Positions 1-11,728 of a stretch of 64,000 nucleotides of DNA are shown here, piece by piece. The translations under genes were made by a program, and so were the position numbers. Position 1 is the first letter of the stretch; each line of letters starts with the position of its first letter. Origin of the DNA: Hydrangea macrophylla (lineage: Eukaryota > Streptophyta > Magnoliopsida > Cornales > Hydrangeaceae); assembly GCA_033977485.1 (NCBI GenBank), contig CM066997.1, forward strand, positions 75,176,634 through 75,240,633. Direction: 5' to 3'. The notes under the pieces were generated by a model. It ran no database searches, was not told the origin of the DNA, and worked only from the letters and a program-made list of their open reading frames with translations.

Positions 1-471
1 CTTTTCTTTTTAGAGGGTTATAAATACATTGTGTTTGTCGAATTTCATTGAAATAGCGCATCTACTTGTTGTTTAGTCTCATTATTCTTGTTTTGGTTGA
101 TAGTCAAGTTAAAATATTTGTTACCATGCTAAATAATCTTCCGTTGTAAACATTGAAGAACCGTATTACCCTAGGACATGATTTTAGGCCCTCTTTTACT
201 GCCGACCGATAAATTATAAAATTTTCTTAGTACGCCCTTTGAGCCGTTAAAGTACCTCTGTTTCTTTGTTCACCATTATCCTCTTTAAAAGCTCCAACTT
301 GATCAACTTGGAGTATACCACTGGAAGAGTGATCAACTTTTAGTAGTATTAAGGCGATGTGTGATTGAGAAGAAGAAGAAAATAAGATGATGTATTGGGA
401 TAGTTGCTTTGTATTTTGATGATTACTTATGCGAAAAGCAACAAAAAGGAAAGAAAAAAGATAAGGATTGA
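1..471 (+). mobile_element. Inverted fragment of Athila-like 3' noncoding region
   Basis: This stretch is almost the exact reverse complement of 2802-3270, which lies in the 3' noncoding region of the neighbouring minus-strand Athila-like element. It is therefore a second copy of that region in plus orientation, and it is cut by the window edge. It contains no coding sequence I can recognise. Homology stops at about 471, where a short unrelated stretch (472-506) leads into the LTR. Confidence 0.85.
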
Positions 472-506
472 TGTTGCTGTAATTTTTAGCTAGTCGCTGT
501 AATTTT

Positions 507-1867
507 TGATGTTGTCAGAATCAAGATATAAAAAAGTGTTCTTTACTTTTCAAAAGATTTGCAGTGTGGAAGTAAAGGTCGAACCCACAGAGATTGATTA
601 ACTACAGCGACTTAATTTTAAAACCTAACTTTAGTTAATTATGAAAACGAATTTTGATTTGGTTTGAATTAAACTAAATAACAATAAAACTAAATCTAAA
701 CTATGAAAGCAATTAAAGTTGTTTTAAATAATGTTTAAGGAAACCTAAGATTGCAAATCCACCACTACCTTCATAATAGGAATATTTATGAATTACTTTA
801 GCTTATTACATTGGATGATAATGGGGAATTGTAGCTACAAGCCCAATTCCTCCGACAAGAAGATATTCATGGTTCAAGCACCAACATAATCCATCTTCGG
901 TTAGCACGAATTATCCCACACTAAACTAGGGTTGTGATCTAATCCGTCTAACCTAGGCATGGACTATTCGGATACTTGATAGCACAAATCAATAAAGCAC
1001 CATCACATGTAAACAATCTAAACAAGCACAGCAAGAATAGATCGTTGAGCATATCACAGTCAAAATAGATCTAAGACAAGAATAAATTCTGAAAGCAATG
1101 ATTTAATCAATAGAAGTACGATTTATTTATAAAAATCCTCTAAACATGTGACTGTCATCCATACATAATAAGACTAAAATAAAAACATAAATAAAACCCT
1201 ATTACTCGTCTAGGGCTTCATTGAAACCCTAGATCTATGATCTAGCCGTCCATGGAAGTGATGGATGGCAAGTAGTTGATGGAGGAGGCCATGGAAACCC
1301 TTGGTCTTCTTCTTCTTCTCCTTGCTTCCCTCCCTTCAATGGCTGGAAGTATGGTTATAGAATGTGTGTATATTAATTTCCAACAATGTCTACCCCTTTA
1401 ATTGTAATAAAATAGGGTATATATAGATTTACAACAAGTTTTGGAAGCCTTCCTAACCCGAAACGAACTGAAACTGATGTAATTTACAGTCTAGACGTCG
1501 TTCAGCAGTTTCGTTTGCACAGGAGTCTTCAGTATACTGAAATACGCAACTTTGATTTCTGTACGGATCGCGCGAGCGGACCGCGCGAGCGCGACATTTA
1601 GGACTTCGCGCGCGCGGATCGCGCGAGCGATTCTGGGACTTTCGCGCGAGCGGATCGCGCGAGCGATTCTCGATTTCTCGCGGGCGCGACTTGGCTTTTT
1701 CAGCTTCTTTTCTTCTGCTTTTTCATCCTGTTTAACCTGGTTTAGGTGATTTCTTCCAAATCCTGTCAGAAAATAGAAAACGAAGTAAAAATACACAAAA
1801 CAGGATAAAAAGTACTAACAAATGTGAATTAAGGCGTATAATTAGGATTAGTTCTCTCCCGATCACA
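507..1867 (-). repeat. 3' LTR of Athila-like element
   Basis: Direct repeat of 7656-9002, beginning TGATGTTGTC and ending GATCACA on the plus strand. At 1361 bp it is 14 bp longer than its partner, mainly because the GC-rich array near 1566-1692 holds one more unit. On the minus strand a TATA-like box (CTATATATA, 1418-1426) lies about 140 bp downstream of that array. Confidence 0.9.
1566..1692 (-). repeat. GC-rich palindromic array in Athila-like LTR
   Basis: Repeated units built on TCGCGCGAGCGA with embedded self-complementary cores such as TCGCGCGA and CGCGCGCG stand out in AT-rich surroundings. The same array recurs in the other LTR (about 8716-8828) and internally at 4044-4272. It lies upstream of the LTR TATA-like box, so it is probably in U3. 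Confidence 0.8.
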
Positions 1868-1877
1868 CCCCCAAACC
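1868..1877 (-). other. Polypurine tract
   Basis: On the minus strand GGTTTGGGGG immediately precedes the 3' LTR, which starts TGTGATCGGG. This is the expected position for the plus-strand primer of reverse transcription. Confidence 0.85.
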
Positions 1878-4477
1878 TACATTTTGCTAGTCCTTGAGCA
1901 AAACTAAAATAAAAACTACTACTAAAAAAAAATACTACTCCATTTTCGCATGGATCACGATTGCATTTAGCATATGCAACAAGCCTTTTAAACCCCTAGG
2001 TGTCCCTAGTCGGACGAGTGAAGTCTCGTGAGGGTTCTCATCAACAAGTCTCCCACAACCATCTTTATTAACTTAAAAACTTAAAAAGTTTTATTAAAAA
2101 CTAAAAACTAATAAACAATACTCCTTATTATAAAACAATGATTTGAAATAGAATAACGAACAAGAAGAAACAGAATCAAACGTTCACCTATATCATGAGA
2201 AACAATCAAGGGCATGCAATGTACGAATCAATAGAGTTCCTCATAAGATTGCACGTGTGTGATGTGGTAGTCAAATGAACACGCATATGTCATGAACTTG
2301 GAATATAAATTGGATAACCATTTAACTATGTCTCGACTACGAATCTCACAATTAATTACACTCTCAAATGAAACACTCAGAAACAGGTGTAATTTATCTA
2401 GTATATGTGAGTAAAGGAAATATATTTTCAAAATGGGAAATGCTCACATATGACTCGAAAAAGACGCATGACACGAAAGAACAGTAGTCTCATGGATAGG
2501 ATGCCAACAATCAAGAAAAATTAATCATTACCATGTTTTAATCCCCCTCCCATTGTTTTCATATCCGAACCATGTTTCTAGGATCAAATAGGACTTTTCA
2601 AAGGTTGTAATGTGGCTCAGGTAATGAAAAAGGATAGAAAGGATTCATTAGGTAGTTTTAGAATGGCATTGTAAGGCATGTTCGATTTCTTTCATTCATC
2701 TCTTCTACCAACTTCATCATTTCATTCTCTTCTTTTCATTCTTATATTTTTTTCTTTAATTTTTTTTTATATTCTTCTTTCTACTTTCAACTCTTTTTTT
2801 TTCAATCCTTATCTTTTTTCTTTCCTTTTCGTTGCTTTTCGCATAAGTAATCATCAAAATACAAAGCAACTATCCCAATACATCATCTTATTTTCTTCTT
2901 CTTCTCAATCACACATCGCCTTAATACTACTAAAAGTTTATCACTCTTCCAGTGGTATACTCCAAGTTGATCAAGTTGGAGCTTTTAAAGAGGATAATGG
3001 TGAACAAAGAAACAGAGGTACTTTAACGGCTCAAAGGGCGAACTAAGAAAATTTTATAATTTATCGGTCGGCAGTAAAAGAGGGCCTAAAATCATATCCT
3101 AGGGTAATACGGTTCTTCAATGTTTACAACGGAAGATTATTTAGCATGGTAACAAATATTTTAACTTGACTATCAACCAAAACAAGAATAATGAGACTAA
3201 ACAACAAGTAGATGCGCTATTTCAATGAAATTCGACAAACACAATGTATTTATAACCCTCTAAAAAGAAAGGATAGGCTCAACAGCTCACCGGGCTTAGT
3301 CTCCACCATGTGTTATCTAGAAATCCGAATCATATTATAGTTCACATCAAACATGTATTCAAGCGACTACGTGCAGTGCATAAGTTTATGTGCAAATCTA
3401 TGATATAAAACTACGATTCAAACAATACATAACTTAAAACGTCATATCATAACTTCAACAAATGTTTAATCACATCTTCCTTTGTTTACCATTCTATAAC
3501 AATCATAATTCTCTAACAAAGAGTATCAAATTGATATTGCAAAAACGTCGGTAACATCGTTTATTTAAACACACTTATTGAAAAATTTTAAAATTTTGCA
3601 TAAACTAATGTGCATGTGTGCATACCCCCAAACCTAAACCTTTCATTGTCCCCAATGAAACAATAAAAGAAAAGAACGGAGAGTAGGAAATGAAGGAACG
3701 ATAGTACCTCGATCTCGACAAGCATAGAACAGGTGAACACAAAGGAATATGGCTATAAAGTTTAATATTACCTGTTACTTCTTAACAAAAAAACTAAACA
3801 AACAAAATAATAAAAACAGCTAAAAGAATTATAACTAAACTAAACGAAACTAAATAAACTATAAGAAGAAACAAAACTATGAAGACAACACGAAAATAAG
3901 CTATAAAAGGAAAAAAAAAACATAACCAGAATTATGAAAACAATCAAAGACTCGATCTAAAAGTACCTAAGAAACAAAAACAGAAAAGTAAAAACTGTGT
4001 GACAGGTGTGGGAGGAAGATATAAGAAAACAAAAGAAGAAAATGCAGAAATGGGGGTCGCGCGAGCGGCCGTCGCGCGCGCGAATCCCAAGTTTTTTTTT
4101 TGGTTAATCAATATCTCGCGCGAGCGAGCTACCTCGCACCCGCGAGGCTAGGTGCGAGAAGAAGCAGAGGCATCATATAAGAAAAAACACGAAAAAACCA
4201 CTAAGGGGCAAACTCGTGCCAGCGGGCCGCGCGAGCGATGTCTCGCGCGAGCGGATCGCGCGCGCGATTTCAGTTTTTTCCATTTTTTGGTAAAAATTAT
4301 GTATAAAATATTAAAATAAATTAATTCTAACCCCCAAACCTATCCAGAATGTCCAAAACAGACTCAAACAGACTCAAAAACGACCACAAATAAGAGAAAC
4401 GAACGAAATAAAGCTTGGGTTGCCTCCCAAGAAGCGCTAACTTTTACGTCTTCAGCTAGACCGTTCTAGCTCAAGGC
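1878..4477 (-). other. Noncoding 3' region of Athila-like element
   Basis: About 2.6 kb between the end of gag-protease and the polypurine tract has no convincing coding region. It holds two extra exact copies of the polypurine-tract 13-mer (3624-3636 and 4330-4342), the 2802-3270 segment repeated in inverted form at the window start, and a second GC-rich palindromic array. In autonomous Athila elements this space would hold the rest of pol and an envelope-like gene; here it is empty of both. Confidence 0.7.
4044..4272 (-). repeat. Internal copy of the GC-rich LTR array
   Basis: Units such as TCGCGCGAGCG are repeated with spacers and match the motif at 1566-1692 in the LTR of the same element. 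It lies about 200 bp downstream of the protease stop on the coding strand. Confidence 0.75.
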
Positions 4478-7183
4478 TTACGGAGGTTGAAAATCAGACT
4501 TTGTACCCCTAAGAATATCAGGTAGAGCTCGGTGGTAAGCAGAAATCACGTCGCTTTGAATTAATTCGATTAACGGTTTGTCAGTATGTTCAAATCGATT
4601 TCTTACCTTCCGAGTAGATTCAGCATTAGGGTCCAGATTAGTCGAATTCGTCCGCTCACTACTCACCAAATTATTTTCCTCACCCACAGGTTGTATGTTA
4701 TTTGGTTTAATTGTTCGTCTAACCTCAATCTCCGCCTCACATAGGTAATCATCGTCTTTAGGAGGTTGATCAATAGTGTTAAAAACGTTTAATTTGAGAT
4801 TCATGTTCCCAAATGACACCTTCATTACCCCCGTCCGGCAGTTAACACGTGCGTTAGCGATTGCTAAGAATGGACGGCCTAGAATGACAGGAGTGTGTTT
4901 CCTAGCATCTAGCACGGGTTCAGTGTCAAGGACCATGAAGTCGACAGGATAATAGCATTTATCAACTTTAACCAAGACGTCCTCGACGATTCCTCTAGGT
5001 ACTTTGACAGAACGATCCGCTAATTGTATTGTAGCGGCCGTAGGTTTAAGTGCACCTAGTCCTAGTTGTTTATAAACGTGATAAGGTAAGAGATTAACAC
5101 TCGCACCTAAGTCAATGAGAGCCCTATGAATGACAGTGTCACCTATGACACATGAAATAGTAGGCGTACCAGGATCTTTATACTTTGGAGGAGCGTGTTG
5201 AAATATAGAACTTACTTTTTCCGTGAGGAAGACCTTTTTCGGAGTATGACTCCGCAATTTGCGCTTTTGAGTACAAAGGTCTTTTAAACATTTAGCGTAA
5301 GCGGGAATTTGTTTAATAGCATCGAGGAATGGAATATTTATTTTAACTTGTTTAAATACCTCGAGTATATCCTCAACCTTAGACTTTTTATTTGTAAGAT
5401 TAGACGGCTCCTCAACATTAGGTTGATATGGCATTCTCGGAATATAATTTATTGGGACCGGTTCATTTTCTTTTCTACTTTGATTCACGTCCTCACCCCT
5501 CTCTTTATTAGAGTCGATGTTCACATCTATCACATTCTCATTCTTATTAGGGGCTTCTATCACCTCCTCTCGTGTAGTCATCCTAGTTGAGACGGCGTTT
5601 ACTTGTTCATTCGACCCCTTAACCTCATATTGTCCCTTAGGGTTTTGAATTGTTTGACTAGGCAACGTCCCCTCGTTTCTACGACTCACTACAGTAGCTA
5701 GTTGTCCCATTTGGGATTCAAGCTTCGCAATGGATTGTGTATGAGAGTGCACTATTTGTGCTTGTGCCTGTACTTGCGTTTCAATTTTATTAAGGGATGC
5801 CAACACCTTTTCCTCAAAAATGTTACCCCTTGGAGGGTTCGGATTATGATGCGGTTGTTGGTATTGATTAGGTTGAAACTGAGGTCGATATGCATTAGGA
5901 AAATTAGTCGCCTCATTAGGATTATTATTATTATTTTTCCACGAGAAGTTAGGATGGTTTCTCCATGGCGCATCCGGAGTATTAGTAGTCGAATTATAAT
6001 TATTTCGTGGGTATTGTTGAATAGAGTTAATGTGTTGCTCCACGAATTCTGGAAATTGACTCGCCGATGGATATGCAAGTATCGAATGTGAAGGATCAGA
6101 ACATAATGCACAAATTTCATGCGCGGGTGGGGCTGTCGTGTGGTTCATTGTTAAAAGTCGGTCAAGTTTGTTAGATAGTTCTTTTATTTCAATTGATTGA
6201 CTTGACTCGAATTTTACCTCCCTCTTAGGTTGTGAATGATATCCCTCGGAACGTACTGATACAGCCTGATGCATCAAATTCTCGCTTAATGTTTCAAAAA
6301 TTTTCCAGGCCTCATCGGCGCTTTTGTGTAGGAAAGTTCCCACACAAACGGCATCGACGGTGTTACGGACCGAAGGAATAAGTCCCTCGTAAAAGACCTG
6401 GACCAACTGCCACTTAGGAACCTAATGATGTGGACACGAACGTAATAATTCTTTAAATTTTTCCCACGTGTCGTAGAGTGATTCCCCATCTTGCATCACA
6501 AAGTTTGTTATAGATTTTCTTATCTGATTCGTACGCATAATCGGGAAAAACTTTTGTAAAAATGCGGTGTGTAAGTCTTCCCATGTTCTAATTGTATTTG
6601 GCTCCAAAGATTGAAGCCAATATTTAGCTTTATCTTTTAAAGAGAATGGAAAGAGCCGCAATTTTAATTCATCATCAGTTAAGTTTTGGATTTTCAAAGT
6701 AGAACTTATATCTTGAAAATCTCCTAAGTGTTTATATGGATCTTCATTTAAACGACCATGGAAAGATGGAAGTAGCGAGATGGTAGACGACTTTATCTCA
6801 AAGTGAGATGTCGTCGCCTCCGGTAAGTCGATACAAGTTTGTGGCGTGTAAGTCATCGGAATAAAATAATCTTTAAGTGGAGGAGGTGGTGGTATATTAA
6901 GATTATTCATATTAGCTCCGTTGTTATTTTGGTTGTTTTCGTTATTATTTCCAATGTCTGCCATTTTAATTGGTTCTATGTTATTAAAGCGTGGTTTCTT
7001 TAGTCTTGTAAGAGTACTACGTATTTCGGACTCAAATAAAGACGTTGGTTTTGGTGTCAAATCGTCGTCTATTAAAAATCGTGTTCTAGAAGTTAAGTTG
7101 GAAGACTTGTTAAGTCTTAATGTACGTTCAAGTTCAGAGTCAAAAGGTTTTAATTCCGGTTTATTTGAACGTGTACCTAACAT
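4478..7183 (-). pseudogene. Athila-like gag-protease with in-frame stop
   Basis: One continuous reading frame encodes a gag capsid protein followed by a retropepsin-type protease, broken by a single in-frame TAG at 6422-6424. The codons on both sides (ending RSCPHH, resuming VPKWQ) belong to the same conserved gag stretch. The N-terminal part has the plant gypsy gag hallmarks LPSFHGRLNEDPYKHL and RLFPFSLKDKAKYWL. A long Asn- and Gln-rich linker follows. The protease is at about 5160-4790, with DLGASVNLLPYHVY where the family normally has DSGAS, and the later motif VILGRPFLA. The Ser-to-Leu change next to the catalytic Asp may weaken activity. The ORF starts at the ATG ending at 7183, about 450 bp inside the primer site. 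No pol domains follow. Confidence 0.85.
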
Positions 7184-7631
7184 AAACTAAAAGAAGGTAA
7201 ACTAAAAACAAAAACTGACTCAACAAAAAAACAAATAGCAATCACGCAACTAAGATAACAAGCACTCAACTACTGTGATGCATGAATTTTATCCTGTAAT
7301 GCAATGACCGCGTCAAGCCCAGCGCCCCAGGTTTCATAGCTAATGCAGTGCAATTAACCCTAAACTAATGCAAATAGTGCGTCACAGCGCCCTGACTTAC
7401 AGTGGTTTAAAGCGAGTTTCACAAGAAGCACTTTATTTTATTTTATTTATATTTTTATTTGCGTAAGCTCCTTCGATGTAATTAGCTGCTCCACTCGGAA
7501 ACGTTGACTACAAAATAAAAGAACAAGTTAGTAACTAAAAACAAAACGGAAAATAAGAAAAATAATAAAAACTAACCTAATATTTACGAATTAACTAAAC
7601 TAAGATTATAAAACTAAAGGTAGTAATACAA

Positions 7632-7649
7632 TCCCCGGCAACGGCGCCA
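7632..7649 (-). other. Primer binding site, tRNA-Asp type
   Basis: On the minus strand TGGCGCCGTTGCCGGGGA lies six bases inside the 5' LTR. It is complementary to the 3' end of plant tRNA-Asp, the usual primer of Athila-type elements. Confidence 0.9.
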
Positions 7650-7655
7650 AAAATT

Positions 7656-9002
7656 TGATGTTGTCAGAATCAAGATATAAAAAGTGTTCTTTACTTTTCA
7701 AAAGATTTGCATTGTGGAAGTAAAGGTCGAACCCACAGAGATTGATTAACTACAGCGACTTAATTTTAAAACCTAACTTTAGTTAATTATGAAAACGGAT
7801 TTTGATTTGGTTTGAATTAAACTAAATAACAATAAAACTAAATCTAAACTATGAAAGCAATTAAAGTTGTTTTAAATAATGTTTAAGGAAACCTAAGATT
7901 GTAAATCCACCACTAGCTTCATAATAGGAATATTTATGAATTACTTTAGCTTATTACATTGGATGATAATGGGGAATTGTAGCTACAAGCCCAATTCCTC
8001 CGACAAGAAGATATTCATGGTTCAAGCACCAACATAATCCATCTTCGGTTAGCATGAATTATCCCACACTAAACTAGGGTTGTGATCTAATCCGTCTAAA
8101 CTAGGCATGGACTATTCGGATACTTGATAGCACAAATCAATAAAACACCATCACATGTAAACAATCTAAACAAGCACAGCAAGAATAGATCGTTGAGCAC
8201 ATCACAGTCAAAATAGATCTAAGACAAGAATAAATTCTGAAATCAATGATTTAATCAATAGAAGTACGATTTATTTATAAAAATCCTCTAAACATGTGAC
8301 TGTCATCCATACATAATAAGACTAAAATAAAAACATAAATAAAACCCTATTACTCGTCTAGGGCTTCATTGAAACCCTAGATCTATGATCTAGCCGTCCA
8401 TGGAAGTGATGGATGGCAAGTAGTTGATGGAGGAGGCCATGGAAACCCTTGGTCTTCTTCTTCTTCTCCTTGCTTCCCTCCCTTCAATGGCTGGAAGTAT
8501 GGTTGTAGAATGTGTGTATATTAATTGCCAACAATGTCTACCCCTTTAATTGTAATAAAATAGGGTATATATAGATTTACAACAAGTTTTGGAAGCCTTC
8601 CTAACCCGAAACGAACTGAAACTGATGTAATTTACAGTCTAGACGTCGTTCAGCAGTTTCGTTTGCACAGGAGTCTTCAGTATACTGAAATACGCAACTT
8701 TGATTTCTGTACGGATCCCGCGAGCGGACCGCGCGAGCGCGACATTTAGGACTTCGCGCGCGCGGATCGCGCGAGCGATTCTGGGACTTTCGCGCGAGCG
8801 ATTCTTGGTTTCTCGCGGGCGCGACTTGGCTTTTTCAGCTTCTTTTCTTCTGCTTTTTCATCCTGTTTAACCTGGTTTAGGTGATTTCTTCCAAATCCTG
8901 TCAGAAAATAGAAAACGAAGTAAAAATACACAAAACGGGATAAAAAGTACTAACAAATGTGAATTAAGGCGTATAATTAGGATTAGTTCTCTCCCGATCA
9001 CA
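7656..9002 (-). repeat. 5' LTR of Athila-like element
   Basis: Direct repeat of 507-1867, next to the primer site, so it is the 5' LTR of the minus-strand element. The two LTRs are very similar by eye, suggesting fairly recent insertion. A unit of the GC-rich array is missing near 8790. Confidence 0.9.
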
Positions 9003-9028
9003 GGACAAGGATCGAAGATGCGATTTAA

Positions 9029-11728
9029 GAAGGAATAATCAAAAAGGAAGAACCACCAAACCGATATCGGAGGCCCAGTTATGGATCAAACGGGGGGCAT
9101 TCGGGGGGTCACTCTGGCCCCACCGATGTCAATGCACTTAGCGAGCCGGAGAGAAAATTCGATATCACCAGAAACCATCCAAGAGGAGGGGAGGATAAGC
9201 CACTGAGGAAGTTTTCAGATTTGGGAGTATCATTATCAACCGCCCTCGACAGGCTGTTAGCAAAAGGGCATCTCCGTCAGTTAGAACCTCGACCCCCGCC
9301 GAGTCCACTCCCGCCGCATTTTAAAGGAGATCTCTACTGCAAATATCATCAACAAAAGGGCCACTCGACGGATCGGTGCATAAGGTTAAGGCATGAAATC
9401 CAAGACCTCATTGGCAACAAAGTGATATCCGAACCGCCTGTCATAACCCCCAATGTCACCAAGAATCCTGTGCCAAACCATCGTGCCATGCCGCCGCCGC
9501 AGGGTCTTTATTTCTTAGGGGTAGAAGGAATGACGTTTGATCCATCCAAGCTAATCACAAAAGTCGGGGAACCAAGGAAGTTTTATCAGTTACCAGAAAA
9601 TCTGGAGATCTGTATGCTTGGAAGCCAGCCAGAGTTATGGGAAAATGAAGTGACAGGGCAGTCAGACTGGTGGATTCAAGAAGGCAATGATCGGAACATA
9701 GACCAGGTAGGGGATGATGATCTGTGGTATCAAAGCGACGAAAACTCAGAGGCCATTTCAGAAACCGACAACATTTGGGTAAGAGAGGAGATCAATCACC
9801 TGACTCGGTCTGGTAGACACTTCAAACCGCATGAACTAGAGGAAGATCACCCGGGGAGGGAGCTAGAGAAAGGGAAAGGAAAAATGAACGAAGAAGAAGA
9901 AGAAGAGGATAGGGTCTTAAAGCAGATGAGGAAAACACAAGCTAATATCATCATCTGGGGATTGCTGATCGCCTCCAAAAAGCACAGACAGGCAGTCCTG
10001 GATGCTTTGAACCATTCTAATGTTTCTATCAATACAACACCAAAAGACCTCGTGGGGATGATCAGTAGGATCCCAGCTCTAGCTATTTCCTTCTCGTCCG
10101 ATGATCTACCTCCCAAAGGGCCCATTCATAACAAACCCCTGTATGTCACCGTCGAATGCTTAGGAAACACTGTACCTGCCTGTCTGGTGGACAATGGATC
10201 AGCCTTAAATGTGTGCCCATTCCGAACAGCCAAGCGCATGGGTTTGGACGAATCAACATTCATACCATCTGAGCAAAGGGTGAGAGCATACGACAACACT
10301 CAGAGAACTGTCATGGGTATAATTCTCCTTCACCTCGCTATCGGTCCACTTGAGAAGGAAGCCGAATTTCAGGTCATCGACATTCCTGCTTCTTTCAACC
10401 TGCTGCTTGGGAGGCCATGGTTAGACAGTTTGGGCGCCATACCGTCGACGATCCATCAAAGGGTCAAATGTATCTGGGAGAGCAGGGTCTGCGACATCCT
10501 TGGGGACAGTTGGGTTAGTCCGTCTAAAGCTTCATCAAGCGCGCCGGTCTTGGAGGTACAGCTGCAGGAAGAGGAGACAGGTTTGGGGGGATTTGAGTTC
10601 ATTAGCATGATAGAAGAAGAGAGGCCCAGAGAGTATATACCGCTTTACTTTGATCAGTATGCCAGTCCATTGGTCGCAGGAATCATGAAAAAGATGGGTT
10701 TCTTCCCGGGCATGGGATTGGGTAAGAATCACCAAGGCCTGCCTGAATTCCCGCACATTCCAACCCAGACTCACACTCATGGTTTGGGTTACCAACCGAT
10801 GGGGAAAGAGTTGAGAGCAAAGAAGAAGGCGGCTGACGCACCTATAAACTCGTATAAAAAAACACTCAATGGTTACTTTGTGAAGGAGGGAGAGGATTTT
10901 CCTTTTTGTGGTTTCCCAGAGCCATGGGTAGATCAGAAGGATAAGTGCTTGAAGCCAGGGTTTGAGATCTTTTTTTCCCACGAGTTCTCCAAACATGAGG
11001 ATCCGTATTTACAAACGCCTGAGAAACCTGCGACTGTCAACGATTGGGTTGGTGCGCTAGATGGACTGGTCATGAGGAACCTGTTGCACGAAGAAGATAC
11101 AAGAGCCGAGGTTGAAGAAGGGCATATCGAGGATGTATTGGAAGAAGAACCAGAGGAAGAATCTGTGGAAGAGCCAGCAAGGGGAGAAATGGAAGAGATT
11201 ACCACAACAGAGGACCTGGAAGAATGCTTCATCACCGACAAGGGAGGGGAAAGCAAGAAAGAGTGGGTGTTTGAGTCTAGTGATAGGTATCCCCTGCACC
11301 CAGAGTCTGTAATGGCCCAAATGAGGTGTCTTTTAATTTCCATGTATGTTGTAATTGCTCCAAAGAAAATCAATGAAAGTATGACTAATTCTGCCTACTC
11401 GAATGCGCTTAATAAATTCGATGAATGTGATGATCATGAAATACCGTTTGAATTGCAAAAATTAATTGAAAAAGAAAATGAATCTGCATGCAAAATCATA
11501 GAAGACACTCTAACAATTAATCTGGGTAACGAAGAAAAACCCCAAAATGTTTTCATTGGCTCTACACTTAACGATGAGGAAAGTAAAGAATTAGTCAAAC
11601 TGTTAAATGAATTCAAAGATGTTTTTTCATGGTCTTATAATGATATGCCAGGAATCGATCCAGAGATAGTCCAACACCATATCCCTTTATTCCCAAACTC
11701 TAAACCAATAAAACAAAAATTGAGGTGA
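9029..11728 (+). pseudogene. Tat gag-protease with G-patch, 5' partial
   Basis: The frame is open from 9029 to a TGA at 11726-11728 that interrupts pol. In order it has a gag zinc-finger-like motif (CKYHQQKGHSTDRC, about 9335-9376), an acidic Glu-rich linker, an aspartic protease (VDNGSALNV near 10186, with LLLGRPWL downstream), a G-patch domain (MGFFPGMGLGKNHQG, near 10693-10737), an acidic spacer and the start of reverse transcriptase. The protease has Asn where DSG or DTG is usual. G-patch domains bind RNA and occur in pol of some plant gypsy elements. The true N terminus lies in the lost 5' part. From about 11325 to 11730 the DNA is clearly more AT-rich than on either side. Confidence 0.85.

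Larger units (their letters stand above)
507..9002 (-). mobile_element. Non-autonomous Athila-like Ty3/gypsy element (gag-protease only)
   Basis: Two direct LTRs (507-1867 and 7656-9002), both starting TG and ending CA, flank an internal region with a primer binding site at its right end and a polypurine tract at its left end, so the element reads on the minus strand. The only coding region is gag plus aspartic protease (7183 down to 4478). No reverse transcriptase, RNase H or integrase was found, so mobility would need enzymes from a relative. The five bases outside the LTRs (502-506 and 9003-9007) do not match, so no target site duplication survives, and the two flanks belong to different elements. 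This points to recombination or deletion after insertion. The Athila-like assignment rests on the gag and protease style and the tRNA-Asp primer site. Confidence 0.85.

Noticed and set aside
1552..1796. Arg/Ala-rich frames on both strands of the LTR
   Set aside because: They come from the GC-rich palindromic array and have no protein-like composition.
2678..3046. Plus-strand 122-codon frame
   Set aside because: It opens with a low-complexity Phe/Ser/Leu run from T-rich DNA and lies in the noncoding 3' region of a minus-strand element.
6422..6424. Programmed stop-codon readthrough in Athila-like gag
   Set aside because: The stop is in the middle of conserved gag rather than at a gag-pol boundary, so a nonsense mutation is simpler.
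507..9002. Athila-like element as a simple nested insertion into the Tat element
   Set aside because: No Tat sequence exists to the left of 507 and no target duplication is present.
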